Shown: piece by piece, positions 25,213 through 33,789 of the stretch | Position numbering within the stretch: the first letter of the stretch is position 1 | Layout of the letters: each line of letters opens with the position of its first letter | Source of the DNA: SSSZ01 sp016790965 | Lineage (GTDB): Bacteria > Pseudomonadota > Gammaproteobacteria > Burkholderiales > Rhodocyclaceae | Direction of reading: 5' to 3' | Assembly (NCBI GenBank): GCA_016790965.1 | Contig: JAEUNZ010000045.1 | Location: 1 to 64,000, forward strand | Length of the DNA stretch: 64,000 bases | Notes under the pieces: model-generated | What the model was told of the DNA's origin: nothing | Database searches by the model: none | Seen by the model: only the letters and a program-made list of their open reading frames with translations | Program-made: the position numbers and the translations under genes

Positions 25213-26546
25213 CGCCACGCCTGGAGACCATCCGCGAGTGCCTGGAGGGGGTCATTCCCGGCCTCATCGCCACCTGTGACCGGGAGGGCATGCCCAATCT
25301 CGCCTACCTCTCCCAGGTTCAGTTCATAGACAACCAGCACGTGGCGCTGACCTATCAGTTTTTCAACACGACGCGGCAGAACGTCCTGGCGGGATCTCCG
25401 GTACGTCTGTTAATCAGCAGCCACCTGACCGGCGCCCAGTACCGGTTGACCCTGCAGTACCTGCGCACGGAGACCGCCGGGCCCGTTTTCGAGCAAATGA
25501 GGGCCAAGCTTGCCGGCATCGCCTCCCACTTTGGTATGGCGGGGGTTTTCCGCCTGCTGGGGTCGGATATCTACCGGGTGCTGGCCATCGAGCAAGTCCC
25601 CGGTTCGACGCTGGCGCCGCCGCCGCCCGCGGTCAATTTCCTCACTGCCCTGCGGCGTGCCAACCAGCGCCTGGCCGGCTGCGCCAACCTGGCCAGCCTT
25701 CTGGAGACGGCGCTTGGTGCCTTGGCCGACGAATTCGGCATCGATCAGGTCATGCTTCTCATGCACGACGAAGGCCGGGGCCGTCTCTACACGCTGGCCA
25801 GCCGTGGCTATCCCGAGTCCGGAATAGGTTCGGAGATTCCGGTTGGGGCCGGGGTCATTGGTATCTGTGCCCGGGAGAGGACGCCCATCCGCATCGGCTT
25901 CATGACCAGCGAGTACGCCTACGGGCGCACCGTGCGTGACGGCATCGCCGCCGAGGGCCAGGAGGATGCCCTGGAGACGGCCATTCCCCTGCCTGGACTG
26001 CCGGAGGCGTGCAGCCAATTGGCCGTACCGATAACCGCCATCGACCGCCTGATCGGCGTGTTGTACGTGGAAAGCGTCGCCAGCCTGCATTTCGGCTACG
26101 ACGACGAGGATGCCCTGGTGGCTTTCGCCGCCCAGCTCGGATTGGCGATGCTCCATCATCAGCGGGACGAAGAACTGGTAGACGATACGCCCGTCGGCGA
26201 GACCCCGGTCCCTGCACCGGCCGGGCTACCACTGTCGGTACGCCACTTTGCAGCCAACGACAGCGTTTTCATCGACGACGACTACCTGATCAAGGGGGTC
26301 GCCGGGGCTATTCTCTGGGCGCTCCTCACCGATTTCGTCGAACGTAAGCGGACGAGCTTCACCAACAAGGGTCTGCGGGTCGATCCCCGCATTCGCCTAC
26401 CGGGCGTCAGCGACAATCTGGAAGCCCGCCTTGTCCTCCTGCAGCGGCGCCTGGAAGAGCGGGATGCCGGCATCCGCATCGACAAGGCCGGTCGGGGCCG
26501 TTTCAACCTCGTGGTGGGGAGGCCGCTGCACCTTACGGAGGGCTGA
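25209..26546 (+). CDS. Split-barrel / GAF / winged-helix-like sensor protein
   Basis: The 445-residue protein combines three parts. Residues about 1-140 form a pyridoxamine-phosphate-oxidase-like split barrel (GLIATCDREGMPNLAYLSQ). Residues about 155-310 are a GAF domain (LLETALGALADEFGIDQVMLLMHDEGRGRL and AVPITAIDRLIGVLYVES). The last 100 residues (DYLIKGVAGAILWALLTDF then FTNKGLRVDPRIRLP) look like a DNA-binding or effector winged helix. It is translationally coupled to the preceding split-barrel gene, suggesting a two-protein flavin or haem sensing unit. Confidence 0.72.
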   Translation: MTPRLETIRECLEGVIPGLIATCDREGMPNLAYLSQVQFIDNQHVALTYQFFNTTRQNVLAGSPVRLLISSHLTGAQYRLTLQYLRTETAGPVFEQMRAKLAGIASHFGMAGVFRLLGSDIYRVLAIEQVPGSTLAPPPPAVNFLTALRRANQRLAGCANLASLLETALGALADEFGIDQVMLLMHDEGRGRLYTLASRGYPESGIGSEIPVGAGVIGICARERTPIRIGFMTSEYAYGRTVRDGIAAEGQEDALETAIPLPGLPEACSQLAVPITAIDRLIGVLYVESVASLHFGYDDEDALVAFAAQLGLAMLHHQRDEELVDDTPVGETPVPAPAGLPLSVRHFAANDSVFIDDDYLIKGVAGAILWALLTDFVERKRTSFTNKGLRVDPRIRLPGVSDNLEARLVLLQRRLEERDAGIRIDKAGRGRFNLVVGRPLHLTEG

Positions 26547-26669
26547 AAGAGGCCTTCTTCTTAAATGTTCATTCAGCGCTTCTTAAAAGATTCGTAAGGG
26601 GCGGTTGCCCGTCTTGCAAGGCTTCCCGGGCGGCCTAGACTTGCTTCCATGACAAACACGGGAGCAAGC

Positions 26670-27623
26670 ATGAAGCCCAATCTTGACGATCCGCGACTGT
26701 TGGAGCAGATGCTCCTCATCCGGGCCTACGAAGAGGCCATCGTCGCTGGCAGCGCGGCCGGCCAGGTGCCCGGCACCTGTACCTCGGTCGGCCAGGAGGC
26801 CGCCGCCGTCGGCGTGGTCAATGCCCTGGCGGCGGACGATCTGATCCTCACCAATCACCGCAGCGCCGGGCATCTCCTCGCCCGGGGCGCCGATCCCGGG
26901 CGCCTGCTGGCCGAGGTCATGGGCCGTAGTGACGGCTATTGCGGCGGACACAGCGGCTCCCTGCACATTTCCGTCAAGGAGCTGGGGGTCGTGCTCACTT
27001 CCACCATCGTCGGCGCCGAGTTGTCCCTGGCCACCGGTGTCGCCCTCTCCCAGACGATGCTTGGCCGGCCGGGCATCGTCGCCTGCTTCTTCGGCGACGG
27101 GGCGGCCTGCGAGGGCAGCTTCCACGAATCCCTCAACCTCGCCGCCCTGTGGAACCTGCCCATCCTCTATATTTGCGAGAACAACCACTGGCAGGCCTTT
27201 GTCCACCGGCGGGAAGCGATTGGGCACGACCACGTGACGGACTGGGCGGCGGGCTACGGTATTCCCTCGCGCAGCGTCGATGGCAACGACGTCGCGGCGG
27301 TTCTCGCCGCCGCCAGCGAGGCGGCCAACCAGGTGCGCACGAGTGGCCGGCCCTTCCTGCTGGAAACCTATACCTACCGCACCCGCGGCCATTTCGAACC
27401 GGACGACCAAGGCTATGTCGATGCCGCTGAGCTGGCGGCATGGAAGGCGCGGGATCCCGTTGCTCTCTACCGGGAGCGGCTGCTGGCCGCAGGCGTCCTC
27501 ACCACAGCCGAGGCCGCCGTACTCGCCGACAAGGTGGCGACCCACATTGCCGTCGCCCGCGCTTTTGCCGATGCCTCCCCATTTCCCGCCGTCGCCGAGC
27601 TGGCGGCTGGCGTCTATGCCTAA
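26670..27623 (+). CDS. Thiamine-diphosphate-dependent dehydrogenase E1 alpha subunit
   Basis: This 317-residue subunit belongs to the pyruvate/acetoin/2-oxoacid dehydrogenase E1 family. The TPP/Mg motif GDGAACEGSFHESLN-x-AALWNLPILYICENN is intact, preceded by GGHSGSLHIS, and HRSAGH is present near residue 65. The ATG at 26670 has a GGGAGCAAGC ribosome site. The beta subunit follows, but no E2 or E3 gene is near, so the electron acceptor or acyl acceptor is unclear. Acetoin dehydrogenase (AcoA-like) is the closest guess. Confidence 0.82.
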   Translation: MKPNLDDPRLLEQMLLIRAYEEAIVAGSAAGQVPGTCTSVGQEAAAVGVVNALAADDLILTNHRSAGHLLARGADPGRLLAEVMGRSDGYCGGHSGSLHISVKELGVVLTSTIVGAELSLATGVALSQTMLGRPGIVACFFGDGAACEGSFHESLNLAALWNLPILYICENNHWQAFVHRREAIGHDHVTDWAAGYGIPSRSVDGNDVAAVLAAASEAANQVRTSGRPFLLETYTYRTRGHFEPDDQGYVDAAELAAWKARDPVALYRERLLAAGVLTTAEAAVLADKVATHIAVARAFADASPFPAVAELAAGVYA

Positions 27624-27632
27624 GGAGAAAAG

Positions 27633-27710
27633 ATGACCGCCACGCTCCCATTACCCGCCGCCCCCCGGGGGGGCGCCGCCGCCCTCGGGGTGGCCCTTCG
27701 GGAGGCTTGA
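27633..27710 (+). CDS. Possible 25-codon leader ORF in a GC-rich palindromic spacer
   Basis: An ATG with a good GGAGAAAAG ribosome site opens a 25-codon frame ending 3 bp before the E1 beta start. The sequence (MTATLPLPAAPRGG and an Ala-rich rest) is simply the translation of a GC-palindromic spacer (CCCCCCGGGGGG core) of a type common in GC-rich betaproteobacteria. It may couple translation between the subunits; I do not claim a functional peptide. Confidence 0.3.
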   Translation: MTATLPLPAAPRGGAAALGVALREA

Positions 27711-27713
27711 CCC

Positions 27714-28682
27714 ATGCCCACCCTGACTCTCCAGGATGCTGTCGGTGCTGCCCTCACCGAGGAAATGCGCCGCGACCGCAACGTCATCGCCTTCGGTGAA
27801 GGCATCGCCACCAAGCGCCGTGATTTGGTGGAAGAATTCGGCGCCCTGCGGGTGCGCAATACGCCGCTCGCCGAGGGCATCATCGCCGGGACGGCGGTGG
27901 GAGCCGCCGGCACCGGCCTGCGACCGGTCATCGACCTGCTTTTTGCGCCATTCATGTGCTATGCCATGGACGAGCTGGTCAATAGCGCCGGCAAGCTGCG
28001 CTATCTGTCCGGCGGACAGTTTTCCTTCCCCCTGGTTACCCTGGCCATGACCGGGGCCGGCTGGGGGGTTGGCGCCCAGCACAACCACAACGTCGAGGCG
28101 TGGTTCGTCCATAGTCCCGGCCTCAAGGTTGTCATGCCCAGCAACCCCGCCGATGCCAAGGGCCTGCTCAAAGCGGCCATCCGCGACGACAACCCGGTGT
28201 TGTTCTTCCTCGACATCGGCCTGCTGCATCAGTCCGGCGAAGTGCCGGTTGAAGAGGCGGTAGTGCCTCTGGGCAAAGCGGTCGTGGCACGCGAAGGTCG
28301 GGATGTGACCCTCGTCTCCTACGGCAAGACCGTGCATCACTGCCTGCAGGCCGCGGATACTCTGGCTGCCACTGGCATCGCTGCCGAAGTCATCGATCTG
28401 CGGAGCTTGAAGCCGCTGGATGCCGACACGGTGCTGGCTTCGGTGGCAAAGACCGGGCGACTGGTGGTGGTGCACGAGGCCAATCGTCTGTGCGGCGTCG
28501 GCGCCGAAGTGGCCGCGGTGGTGGCGGAAGAAGCCTTCGCCGCGCTCAAGGCACCCATCATTCGCCTCGGCGGGCCGGATGCTCCGGTGGCCGCCAGCTA
28601 TCCGCTGGAGCAAGCCTTCGTGCCTCAGCCCGAAGCCATTGCGGCGGCGGCGGAACGGCTCTGCCGGCACCAGACCGTGTGA
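27714..28682 (+). CDS. Thiamine-diphosphate-dependent dehydrogenase E1 beta subunit
   Basis: This 322-residue subunit has the transketolase pyrimidine-binding part (IAFGEGIATKRRDLVEEFG, NTPLAEGIIAGTAVGAA) and the C-terminal domain with VIDLRSLKPLDADTVLASV and VVVHEANRLCGVGAEVAA. It forms the alpha2beta2 E1 with the upstream subunit. E2/E3 genes are absent, and a cytochrome c gene begins 32 bp later on the same strand. Confidence 0.85.
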   Translation: MPTLTLQDAVGAALTEEMRRDRNVIAFGEGIATKRRDLVEEFGALRVRNTPLAEGIIAGTAVGAAGTGLRPVIDLLFAPFMCYAMDELVNSAGKLRYLSGGQFSFPLVTLAMTGAGWGVGAQHNHNVEAWFVHSPGLKVVMPSNPADAKGLLKAAIRDDNPVLFFLDIGLLHQSGEVPVEEAVVPLGKAVVAREGRDVTLVSYGKTVHHCLQAADTLAATGIAAEVIDLRSLKPLDADTVLASVAKTGRLVVVHEANRLCGVGAEVAAVVAEEAFAALKAPIIRLGGPDAPVAASYPLEQAFVPQPEAIAAAAERLCRHQTV

Positions 28683-28714
28683 AATTAAACAGCAACCACA
28701 CAAGGAGTTCAGCA

Positions 28715-29299
28715 ATGCATCCCAACCCCAAATCTTCCCTCTGCGCTTTGGCGATTGCCGCCGCACTCGTTTCCACCAGCGCCATGGCCGGCGGCGATGC
28801 AGCCCTCGTCAAGCGTGGCGCACGACTTGTTGCCGAAGGCGACTGCATCACCTGCCACACCCCTTTCAAGATGGGCGCCAAGGGCCCGGAGAAGGATGTC
28901 GCCCGCGGACTTTCCGGGCATCCCGAGGAACTCAAGCTGCCCGCGCCGCCCAAACTCGCGCCGGCCTGGAACTGGGTGGGGTCAGCTACCATGACTGCCT
29001 TCGTCGGCCCCTGGGGTACTACATACGCCGCCAATCTGACGCCGGACCGCGAAACCGGCATCGGCGCCTGGCGCGAGAAGGATTTCATCCAGGCCATGCG
29101 CACCGGCAAGCATCTGGGCGCCGCCCGTCCGATCATGCCGCCGATGCCCTGGGAAGCTGTCGGCCAACGATCCGACGAGGACCTGCGGGCGATATTCGCC
29201 TATCTGATGTCCCAGCCGGCGGTGAAGAACCGGGTGCCGGACTATGCGCCTCCGGCGCCGCCGACGGCCAGCGCGGCTACCGGCAAGGCGCCTTCCTGA
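28715..29299 (+). CDS. Periplasmic c-type cytochrome
   Basis: This 194-residue exported protein has a signal peptide (SLCALAIAAALVSTSAMA) and one haem c site, DCITCH, near residue 48. Downstream, MPPMPWEAVG supplies the likely axial Met, and the fold is of the kind in alcohol/aldehyde dehydrogenase cytochrome subunits. The C-terminus is Ala/Pro-rich. The ribosome site is AGGAG. It is the last gene of the E1 alpha/beta run and converges with the M23 peptidase gene. Confidence 0.85.
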   Translation: MHPNPKSSLCALAIAAALVSTSAMAGGDAALVKRGARLVAEGDCITCHTPFKMGAKGPEKDVARGLSGHPEELKLPAPPKLAPAWNWVGSATMTAFVGPWGTTYAANLTPDRETGIGAWREKDFIQAMRTGKHLGAARPIMPPMPWEAVGQRSDEDLRAIFAYLMSQPAVKNRVPDYAPPAPPTASAATGKAPS

Positions 29300-29305
29300 T
29301 CGGGT

Positions 29306-30121
29306 TCAGGGGTGCTGGAGAAACAGTTCGGGGTCCACTGCCGTCCCATTGAGGAACACCGCCCAGTGCAGGTGGGGGCCGGTGACGCGGCCGGTGGCGC
29401 CGACGGCGCCAACGAGGTCGCCGCGCTTCACCGCCTGCCCTTCTTCCACGTCGATGCGGGAGAGGTGCATGGCGGCGGTGACCAGTCCCTGACCATGGTC
29501 GATGAAGACGGTGTTGCCGTTGAAGAAGTAGTCCCGGGCGCTGACCACCACACCGGCAGCGGGTGCCCGCACCGCGGCACCCGTGGCTGCGGCCACGTCG
29601 AGGCCGGCGTGGGGATTGCGCGGCAGGCCGTTGAAGATGCGGCGTAGGCCGAAACGGGAGGACAGGGGGCCGGCGGTGGGTTGCAGAAAATCAGTCTCCA
29701 CCCGGCCCTCGCGGAAGGTGGCCTTGATGGCGTCGGTGATTTCCTTTTCCTGGGCGATGCGGGCAAGCTCGGCTTCGTCGGGTTCCACCTTGTGCCGGTC
29801 GCGGATGGTCAGGCGCTGGGTGGGGTAGAGCTTGGGCCGTACGTCAATGTTGAGCATGCGGGTCTGCGCGCCCCCGGTGACACTAAAAGGCAACGGTCCG
29901 GGCGGGGTGTCGAGGGCGATGCCGATCAAGGCAAACCAGCGCGTCCGGTGCTGGACGACGGCAAGACGGCGACCCTCAAGGTGCGCGACGGGTATTGGCG
30001 CGGACGCATCCTCAACATCGACTACAGCCACACCGCCCGGAACTGGGTCGTGGTGCGGGAGAGCCCAGGCGGGGAGGCTTGCGGTGACGAGGATCGCCAT
30101 GACAATCGAAAAACATGACAT
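29306..30121 (-). CDS. M23-family metallopeptidase (LytM/peptidoglycan endopeptidase)
   Basis: This 271-residue exported peptidase has a signal peptide (SIVMAILVTASLPAWA) and a C-terminal M23 domain: NPHAGLDVAAATGAAVRAPAAG, then FIDHGQGLVTAAMH and GRVTGPHLHW, which supply the Zn ligands and catalytic His. The domain before it is beta-rich, and GPLSSRFGLRR precedes the catalytic part as in this family. The start at 30121 gives a normal signal peptide; GTG 30172 and ATG 30157 are alternatives. Confidence 0.85.
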   Translation of the reverse strand: MSCFSIVMAILVTASLPAWALPHHDPVPGGVAVVDVEDASAPIPVAHLEGRRLAVVQHRTRWFALIGIALDTPPGPLPFSVTGGAQTRMLNIDVRPKLYPTQRLTIRDRHKVEPDEAELARIAQEKEITDAIKATFREGRVETDFLQPTAGPLSSRFGLRRIFNGLPRNPHAGLDVAAATGAAVRAPAAGVVVSARDYFFNGNTVFIDHGQGLVTAAMHLSRIDVEEGQAVKRGDLVGAVGATGRVTGPHLHWAVFLNGTAVDPELFLQHP

Positions 30122-30247
30122 GGCAGGGCGTGGGCGAAGGGTAGTTGGTCCGGGCATCGAAGAAAGTGCCACAGTGCCTGCGGCTTGTGCAATGAACTTC
30201 GGCCGGCTAGAGTAATCGAACCCCTGTCCTGTTCACAAGGAGATCCC

Positions 30248-30376
30248 ATGAAACGTTGCGTCGCCGGCCTTCTGGCCGCCTTTTTCGCCCTTTCCAGCCT
30301 GTCTGCGCTCGCGTGCCCCGGAGACAAGGCCAAGGACGACAAGCAGATGAGCTCGCCGTCAAAACCCAAAGCTTGA
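30248..30376 (+). CDS. Small secreted protein, 42 residues
   Basis: This short frame has a strong AAGGAG ribosome site 7 bp before its ATG. It encodes a clear signal peptide (MKRCVAGLLAAFFALSSLSALA) followed by only about 20 residues rich in Lys, Asp and Ser with one Cys. A GC-rich hairpin follows its stop. The cleaved peptide would be very small and hydrophilic; no family is recognised. Confidence 0.6.
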   Translation: MKRCVAGLLAAFFALSSLSALACPGDKAKDDKQMSSPSKPKA

Positions 30377-30393
30377 ACAGGCTCCAATCTGCC

Positions 30394-30427
30394 AGCGGGG
30401 CGCCCTTCGTGGCGCCCCGCTTCCGTT
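30394..30427 (+). terminator. Hairpin terminator after the small secreted protein
   Basis: A 10-bp perfect stem (GCGGGGCGCC and complement, 30395-30420) with a 6-nt loop is followed by a weak T-containing tail. It also ends at the stop of the convergent hybrid kinase gene, so it may serve both. Confidence 0.55.
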
Positions 30428-33400
30428 TACGCGCCGTCTGCCCGGGCGGTCGGGTTTTCCAGCCAGCGCAGTACGGTGGCAAAGAGGAGGTCCGGGTCCA
30501 CCGGCTTGGTGACGAAGTCGTCCATGCCCGCGGCCAGGCAGCGGGCGCGGTCGTCGGCGAAGGCGTTGGCGGTCAGGGCCACGATGGGCGTTCTGTGTGC
30601 GGCCAGGGCGCGGATGCGACGGGTCGCCTCCAGGCCGTCCAGGATGGGCATCTGCACGTCCATGAGGATGAGGGCATAGCGCCGGCTGCATGCCAGTTCC
30701 ACCGCCTGTTGCCCGTCGTGGGCGAGGTCGACCTCGAAGCCGACGATTTCGCCCAGCAATTCGCGGATGACTTCGCGATTCATCCAGTCGTCCTCGACCA
30801 CCAGGATGCAGGTGTCGGCGTGGGCATTGCGCAGGCGGGCCTCGGTGTCTGAGGCGGGCAGGGCGTCCGGCGCCGGCCGGTCCGCTTTCCAGAATTCCAG
30901 GTGAAAGGTGAAGCGGCTGCCCTGGCCCGGGGTGCTGCTGGCTTCTATGTCGCCGCCCATGACTCGCACCAGCTTCTGGCAAATGGTGAGCCCGAGGCCT
31001 GTTCCTCCGTACTTGCGTGTGGTGGAGCCATCGGCCTGCTCGAAGGGGTCGAAGATGCGCTGGACGACTTCAGGCGCCATGCCGATCCCCGTGTCCTCGA
31101 CGGTGAAGACGATGGCGAGGCGAGCCGCCGTGTTTGCGGCGACGACCGCGCTCAGGGTGATGTGACCCTGGTCGGTGAATTTGATCGCGTTGTTGATGAG
31201 GTTGATGAGGATCTGCTGCAGGCGCAAGGGATCACCCAGCAGGACGGGTTCCCGGGCCTCGGCGGGCAGGTCGAAGGCGAGGTCCAACCCTTTGGCTGCG
31301 GCCTTGTGGCCGAGGAGGGTCTCCAGGTTGGAGGCCAGACCGCCCAGGGTGAAGGGGGCTTCCTCCAGGGTCATGCGGTCGGCGTCGATCTTGGACAGGT
31401 CGAGGATGTCGTTAAGGAGTTGCAGGAGATGGTTGGCCGACGCCGTGATCGAGGCGAGTTTGCCCATTTGTCCAGGATCGGTGCTGGAACGGCTCAGGAG
31501 GTGGGTGAGGCCGATGATGGCGTTCATCGGCGTGCGCAACTCGTGGCTCATGTTGGCGAGGAAGGTGCTCTTGGCCCGGTTGGCGCCCTCGGCGGCTTCC
31601 TTGGCGATGGAGAGGGCGGCGGTCCTCTCCTGGACCAGGGCCTCCAGGTGGTGGCGGTGCTTCTCCAGTTCCGCGTCGATGCGCTTGCGTTCGGTGATGT
31701 CCCGCGCCGAGCCGACGGTGCCGATGACGTGCCCCTCGGCATCCACGAAGGGGGCCTTGTGGACGTCCAGGATGAGATGCCGCCCGCGCACCGCGCCGAA
31801 TTCCTCGAAGACCGAGGGCGCTCCTCTGTCCAGGGTGACGCTGTCCGAATCCTGGCAGAGTTCGCCAACGGTGTGCCAGCCGGGATCTTCCGGGTGAGCC
31901 TGCCGCTGGCGCAGGGCGAAATGGACGTCCGTGCGGCCGATAGGTTCGTCGGTGGTGTCGGCGCACAGCAGTTGTTCGCACAGGGCCTTGTTGGCGAAGA
32001 GATAGCGCTTCTCGGTGTCCTTGGCCCAGATCATGTCCGGGACGTTGTCGCACATCAGCCGTAGCAGGGTGGCGAGGGTTCGGGACTTTTCCTCAGCCTG
32101 GCGCAGGGCGCCCTCGGCGGCGAGGCGCTCGCTGATGTCGATGGAAATGCCGCACAGGGCATAGATGCCGCCGTCCGGCCGCCGCAGGGGCAGCTTGGTC
32201 GACAGGTAACTGGCCGTCTGACCGGTGGCCGGGACGGTGTTCTTCTCCTCGACGCGCAGGGTTTCCCCGCCGTCCAGGACGCGGCGGTCGTTGCGGCGGA
32301 TGGCCTCGGCGGTGGGGGCATCGAAGAAGGCTTCGTCGCCCTTGCCGACGATGGCCTCCATTTCCGCCTGCCACAGCTGGCGCACCGGCCGGTTGGCGAA
32401 GAGGTAGCGGCCATCGATGTCCTTGAGGTAGATGTAGGCATCCACGTTGTCCAGGATGGTGAGCAGCTTTTGCTCGCTCACCCGCAGGGCCTCTTCGCTG
32501 CGCTTGCGTTCGGTGATGTCGGACCAGGTGGCGACGATGCGCCGCCGGCCCTGCAGCTCGATGGTCCTCAGGCTGAGGGACACGCTGCGGGACGAGCCGT
32601 CCCGGTGCAGCAGGCGGGTCTCCCGGTGGCGGATCGCCTCGCCGGAACGGCCGGGAAGGGAGGCCAGGAGCCCGTCCCCGCGGGCAACGAGATCGGGCAG
32701 GCAAAGCCGGCCGAAATCCCCGCGGGGATGTCCAAGCCCTTCCGCCGCGGCGTCGTTGAATTCGACGAAGGCCAGGGATTCGGCGTCGAGGAGGGCGATG
32801 GCGTCGCTGGCCTGGGTGACGATGGTGCGGAAAATCTCCTCCTGCTCGGTGAGGGCAGCCTGGGTGCGCGCTTGCTGCGTGACGTCCCGGAAGCACCAGA
32901 TGCGGCCCTTCTCGCCGGCGACGGACAGTGCCCGGGTGTAACGCGCGAAGACGCGGCCGTCCTTGAAAAGAAGGGTGTCCCGGGACTCGTCGTCGGTGCC
33001 GTAGAGCTTCCGCACCTGGGCGAGGAAGGCGTCCGGGTCGCTCAGTTGATCGAGTACGTGGCTGAGTAGTTGCGCGTCCTGGCCGCTGGCGCCCAGTTCA
33101 GGCGGCACGTGCCACAGCTCGAGAAAACGCTGGTTCATGGCCAGGACGCTGCCATCGGCGGCCACCATCAACACCCCCTCGTCGGCCGCCTCCAGGGCGA
33201 TGCGCAGGCGGCTTTCCGCCTGTTCCGCCCGGGCGGCCATCTGGACGTGGGTGCGGCGGGCCAGAGCTTGCAGGGCCCGACCCAGGAGGGCGACCCAGGT
33301 GGGCGCCACGATGGCGGTGGTGATGAAGCAGGCCAGGAGAAAATCGCCGTCAACCCGACCCCGCAGCCCCAGGGAGAGCGCTGCCACGATGAGCAGGGCC

Positions 33401-33483
33401 TGGGCCATGGCGATGCTGGAAACCGCCACGACGAGGCGCCAGCCCGTGAGGTGTTGCAGGAAGGAGACGGTTTTGGCGATCAC
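30427..33483 (-). CDS. Multi-PAS hybrid sensor histidine kinase
   Basis: This 1018-residue membrane kinase has two N-terminal helices (about 16-70), four PAS-type domains spread over roughly 85-620, HisKA with phospho-His in ANMSHELRTPMNAI, HATPase with DTGIGMAPEV and GGTGLGLTICQKLV, and a C-terminal receiver (VEDDWMNREVIREL, phospho-Asp in LILMDVQMP, Lys in VTKPVD). There is no Hpt and no output domain. The start is GTG 33481-33483 with AGGGAG just upstream. A 162-bp palindromic element lies 11 bp before the start, immediately upstream of that ribosome site, and so separates the gene from any native promoter. Confidence 0.9.
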   Translation of the reverse strand: MIAKTVSFLQHLTGWRLVVAVSSIAMAQALLIVAALSLGLRGRVDGDFLLACFITTAIVAPTWVALLGRALQALARRTHVQMAARAEQAESRLRIALEAADEGVLMVAADGSVLAMNQRFLELWHVPPELGASGQDAQLLSHVLDQLSDPDAFLAQVRKLYGTDDESRDTLLFKDGRVFARYTRALSVAGEKGRIWCFRDVTQQARTQAALTEQEEIFRTIVTQASDAIALLDAESLAFVEFNDAAAEGLGHPRGDFGRLCLPDLVARGDGLLASLPGRSGEAIRHRETRLLHRDGSSRSVSLSLRTIELQGRRRIVATWSDITERKRSEEALRVSEQKLLTILDNVDAYIYLKDIDGRYLFANRPVRQLWQAEMEAIVGKGDEAFFDAPTAEAIRRNDRRVLDGGETLRVEEKNTVPATGQTASYLSTKLPLRRPDGGIYALCGISIDISERLAAEGALRQAEEKSRTLATLLRLMCDNVPDMIWAKDTEKRYLFANKALCEQLLCADTTDEPIGRTDVHFALRQRQAHPEDPGWHTVGELCQDSDSVTLDRGAPSVFEEFGAVRGRHLILDVHKAPFVDAEGHVIGTVGSARDITERKRIDAELEKHRHHLEALVQERTAALSIAKEAAEGANRAKSTFLANMSHELRTPMNAIIGLTHLLSRSSTDPGQMGKLASITASANHLLQLLNDILDLSKIDADRMTLEEAPFTLGGLASNLETLLGHKAAAKGLDLAFDLPAEAREPVLLGDPLRLQQILINLINNAIKFTDQGHITLSAVVAANTAARLAIVFTVEDTGIGMAPEVVQRIFDPFEQADGSTTRKYGGTGLGLTICQKLVRVMGGDIEASSTPGQGSRFTFHLEFWKADRPAPDALPASDTEARLRNAHADTCILVVEDDWMNREVIRELLGEIVGFEVDLAHDGQQAVELACSRRYALILMDVQMPILDGLEATRRIRALAAHRTPIVALTANAFADDRARCLAAGMDDFVTKPVDPDLLFATVLRWLENPTARADGA

Positions 33484-33494
33484 GGAACTCCCTA

Positions 33495-33656
33495 GTAGTC
33501 AGTCACACAGGTTTGCGTGGATGCCGAGGCGCGCCTCCGCGCCCCGGGCGCGCGAAGCGAAGCGCAGCCATAGCCGAAGCTATGGCGAGGATGAGCGACA
33601 AAGCGAGCGGGGATGCGGGGCGGGCCGAACATAGCGGAACCTGTGTGACTGACTAC
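33495..33656 (-). mobile_element. 162-bp palindromic MITE-like element, copy B (TIR type 1)
   Basis: It is the same length as copy A at 17395 and differs at two positions by direct comparison. The same 19-bp terminal inverted repeats and central palindrome (33567-33586) are present. No coding frame is likely. It sits 11 bp upstream of the kinase start codon, in the same orientation relative to the downstream gene as copy A. Confidence 0.8.
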
Positions 33657-33789
33657 CAAGGGGCGGGGCAGCCCGGGCGACGCTGGTCCTATCGCTGGCG
33701 TCTGGTTGCGTACCCGGGGATTCTAGTGCGAAAAAAGCGCAGCGTCTCCGCACCCCTTGCGGAGCACCGGGATCTGCCGCCGCCGTCGC

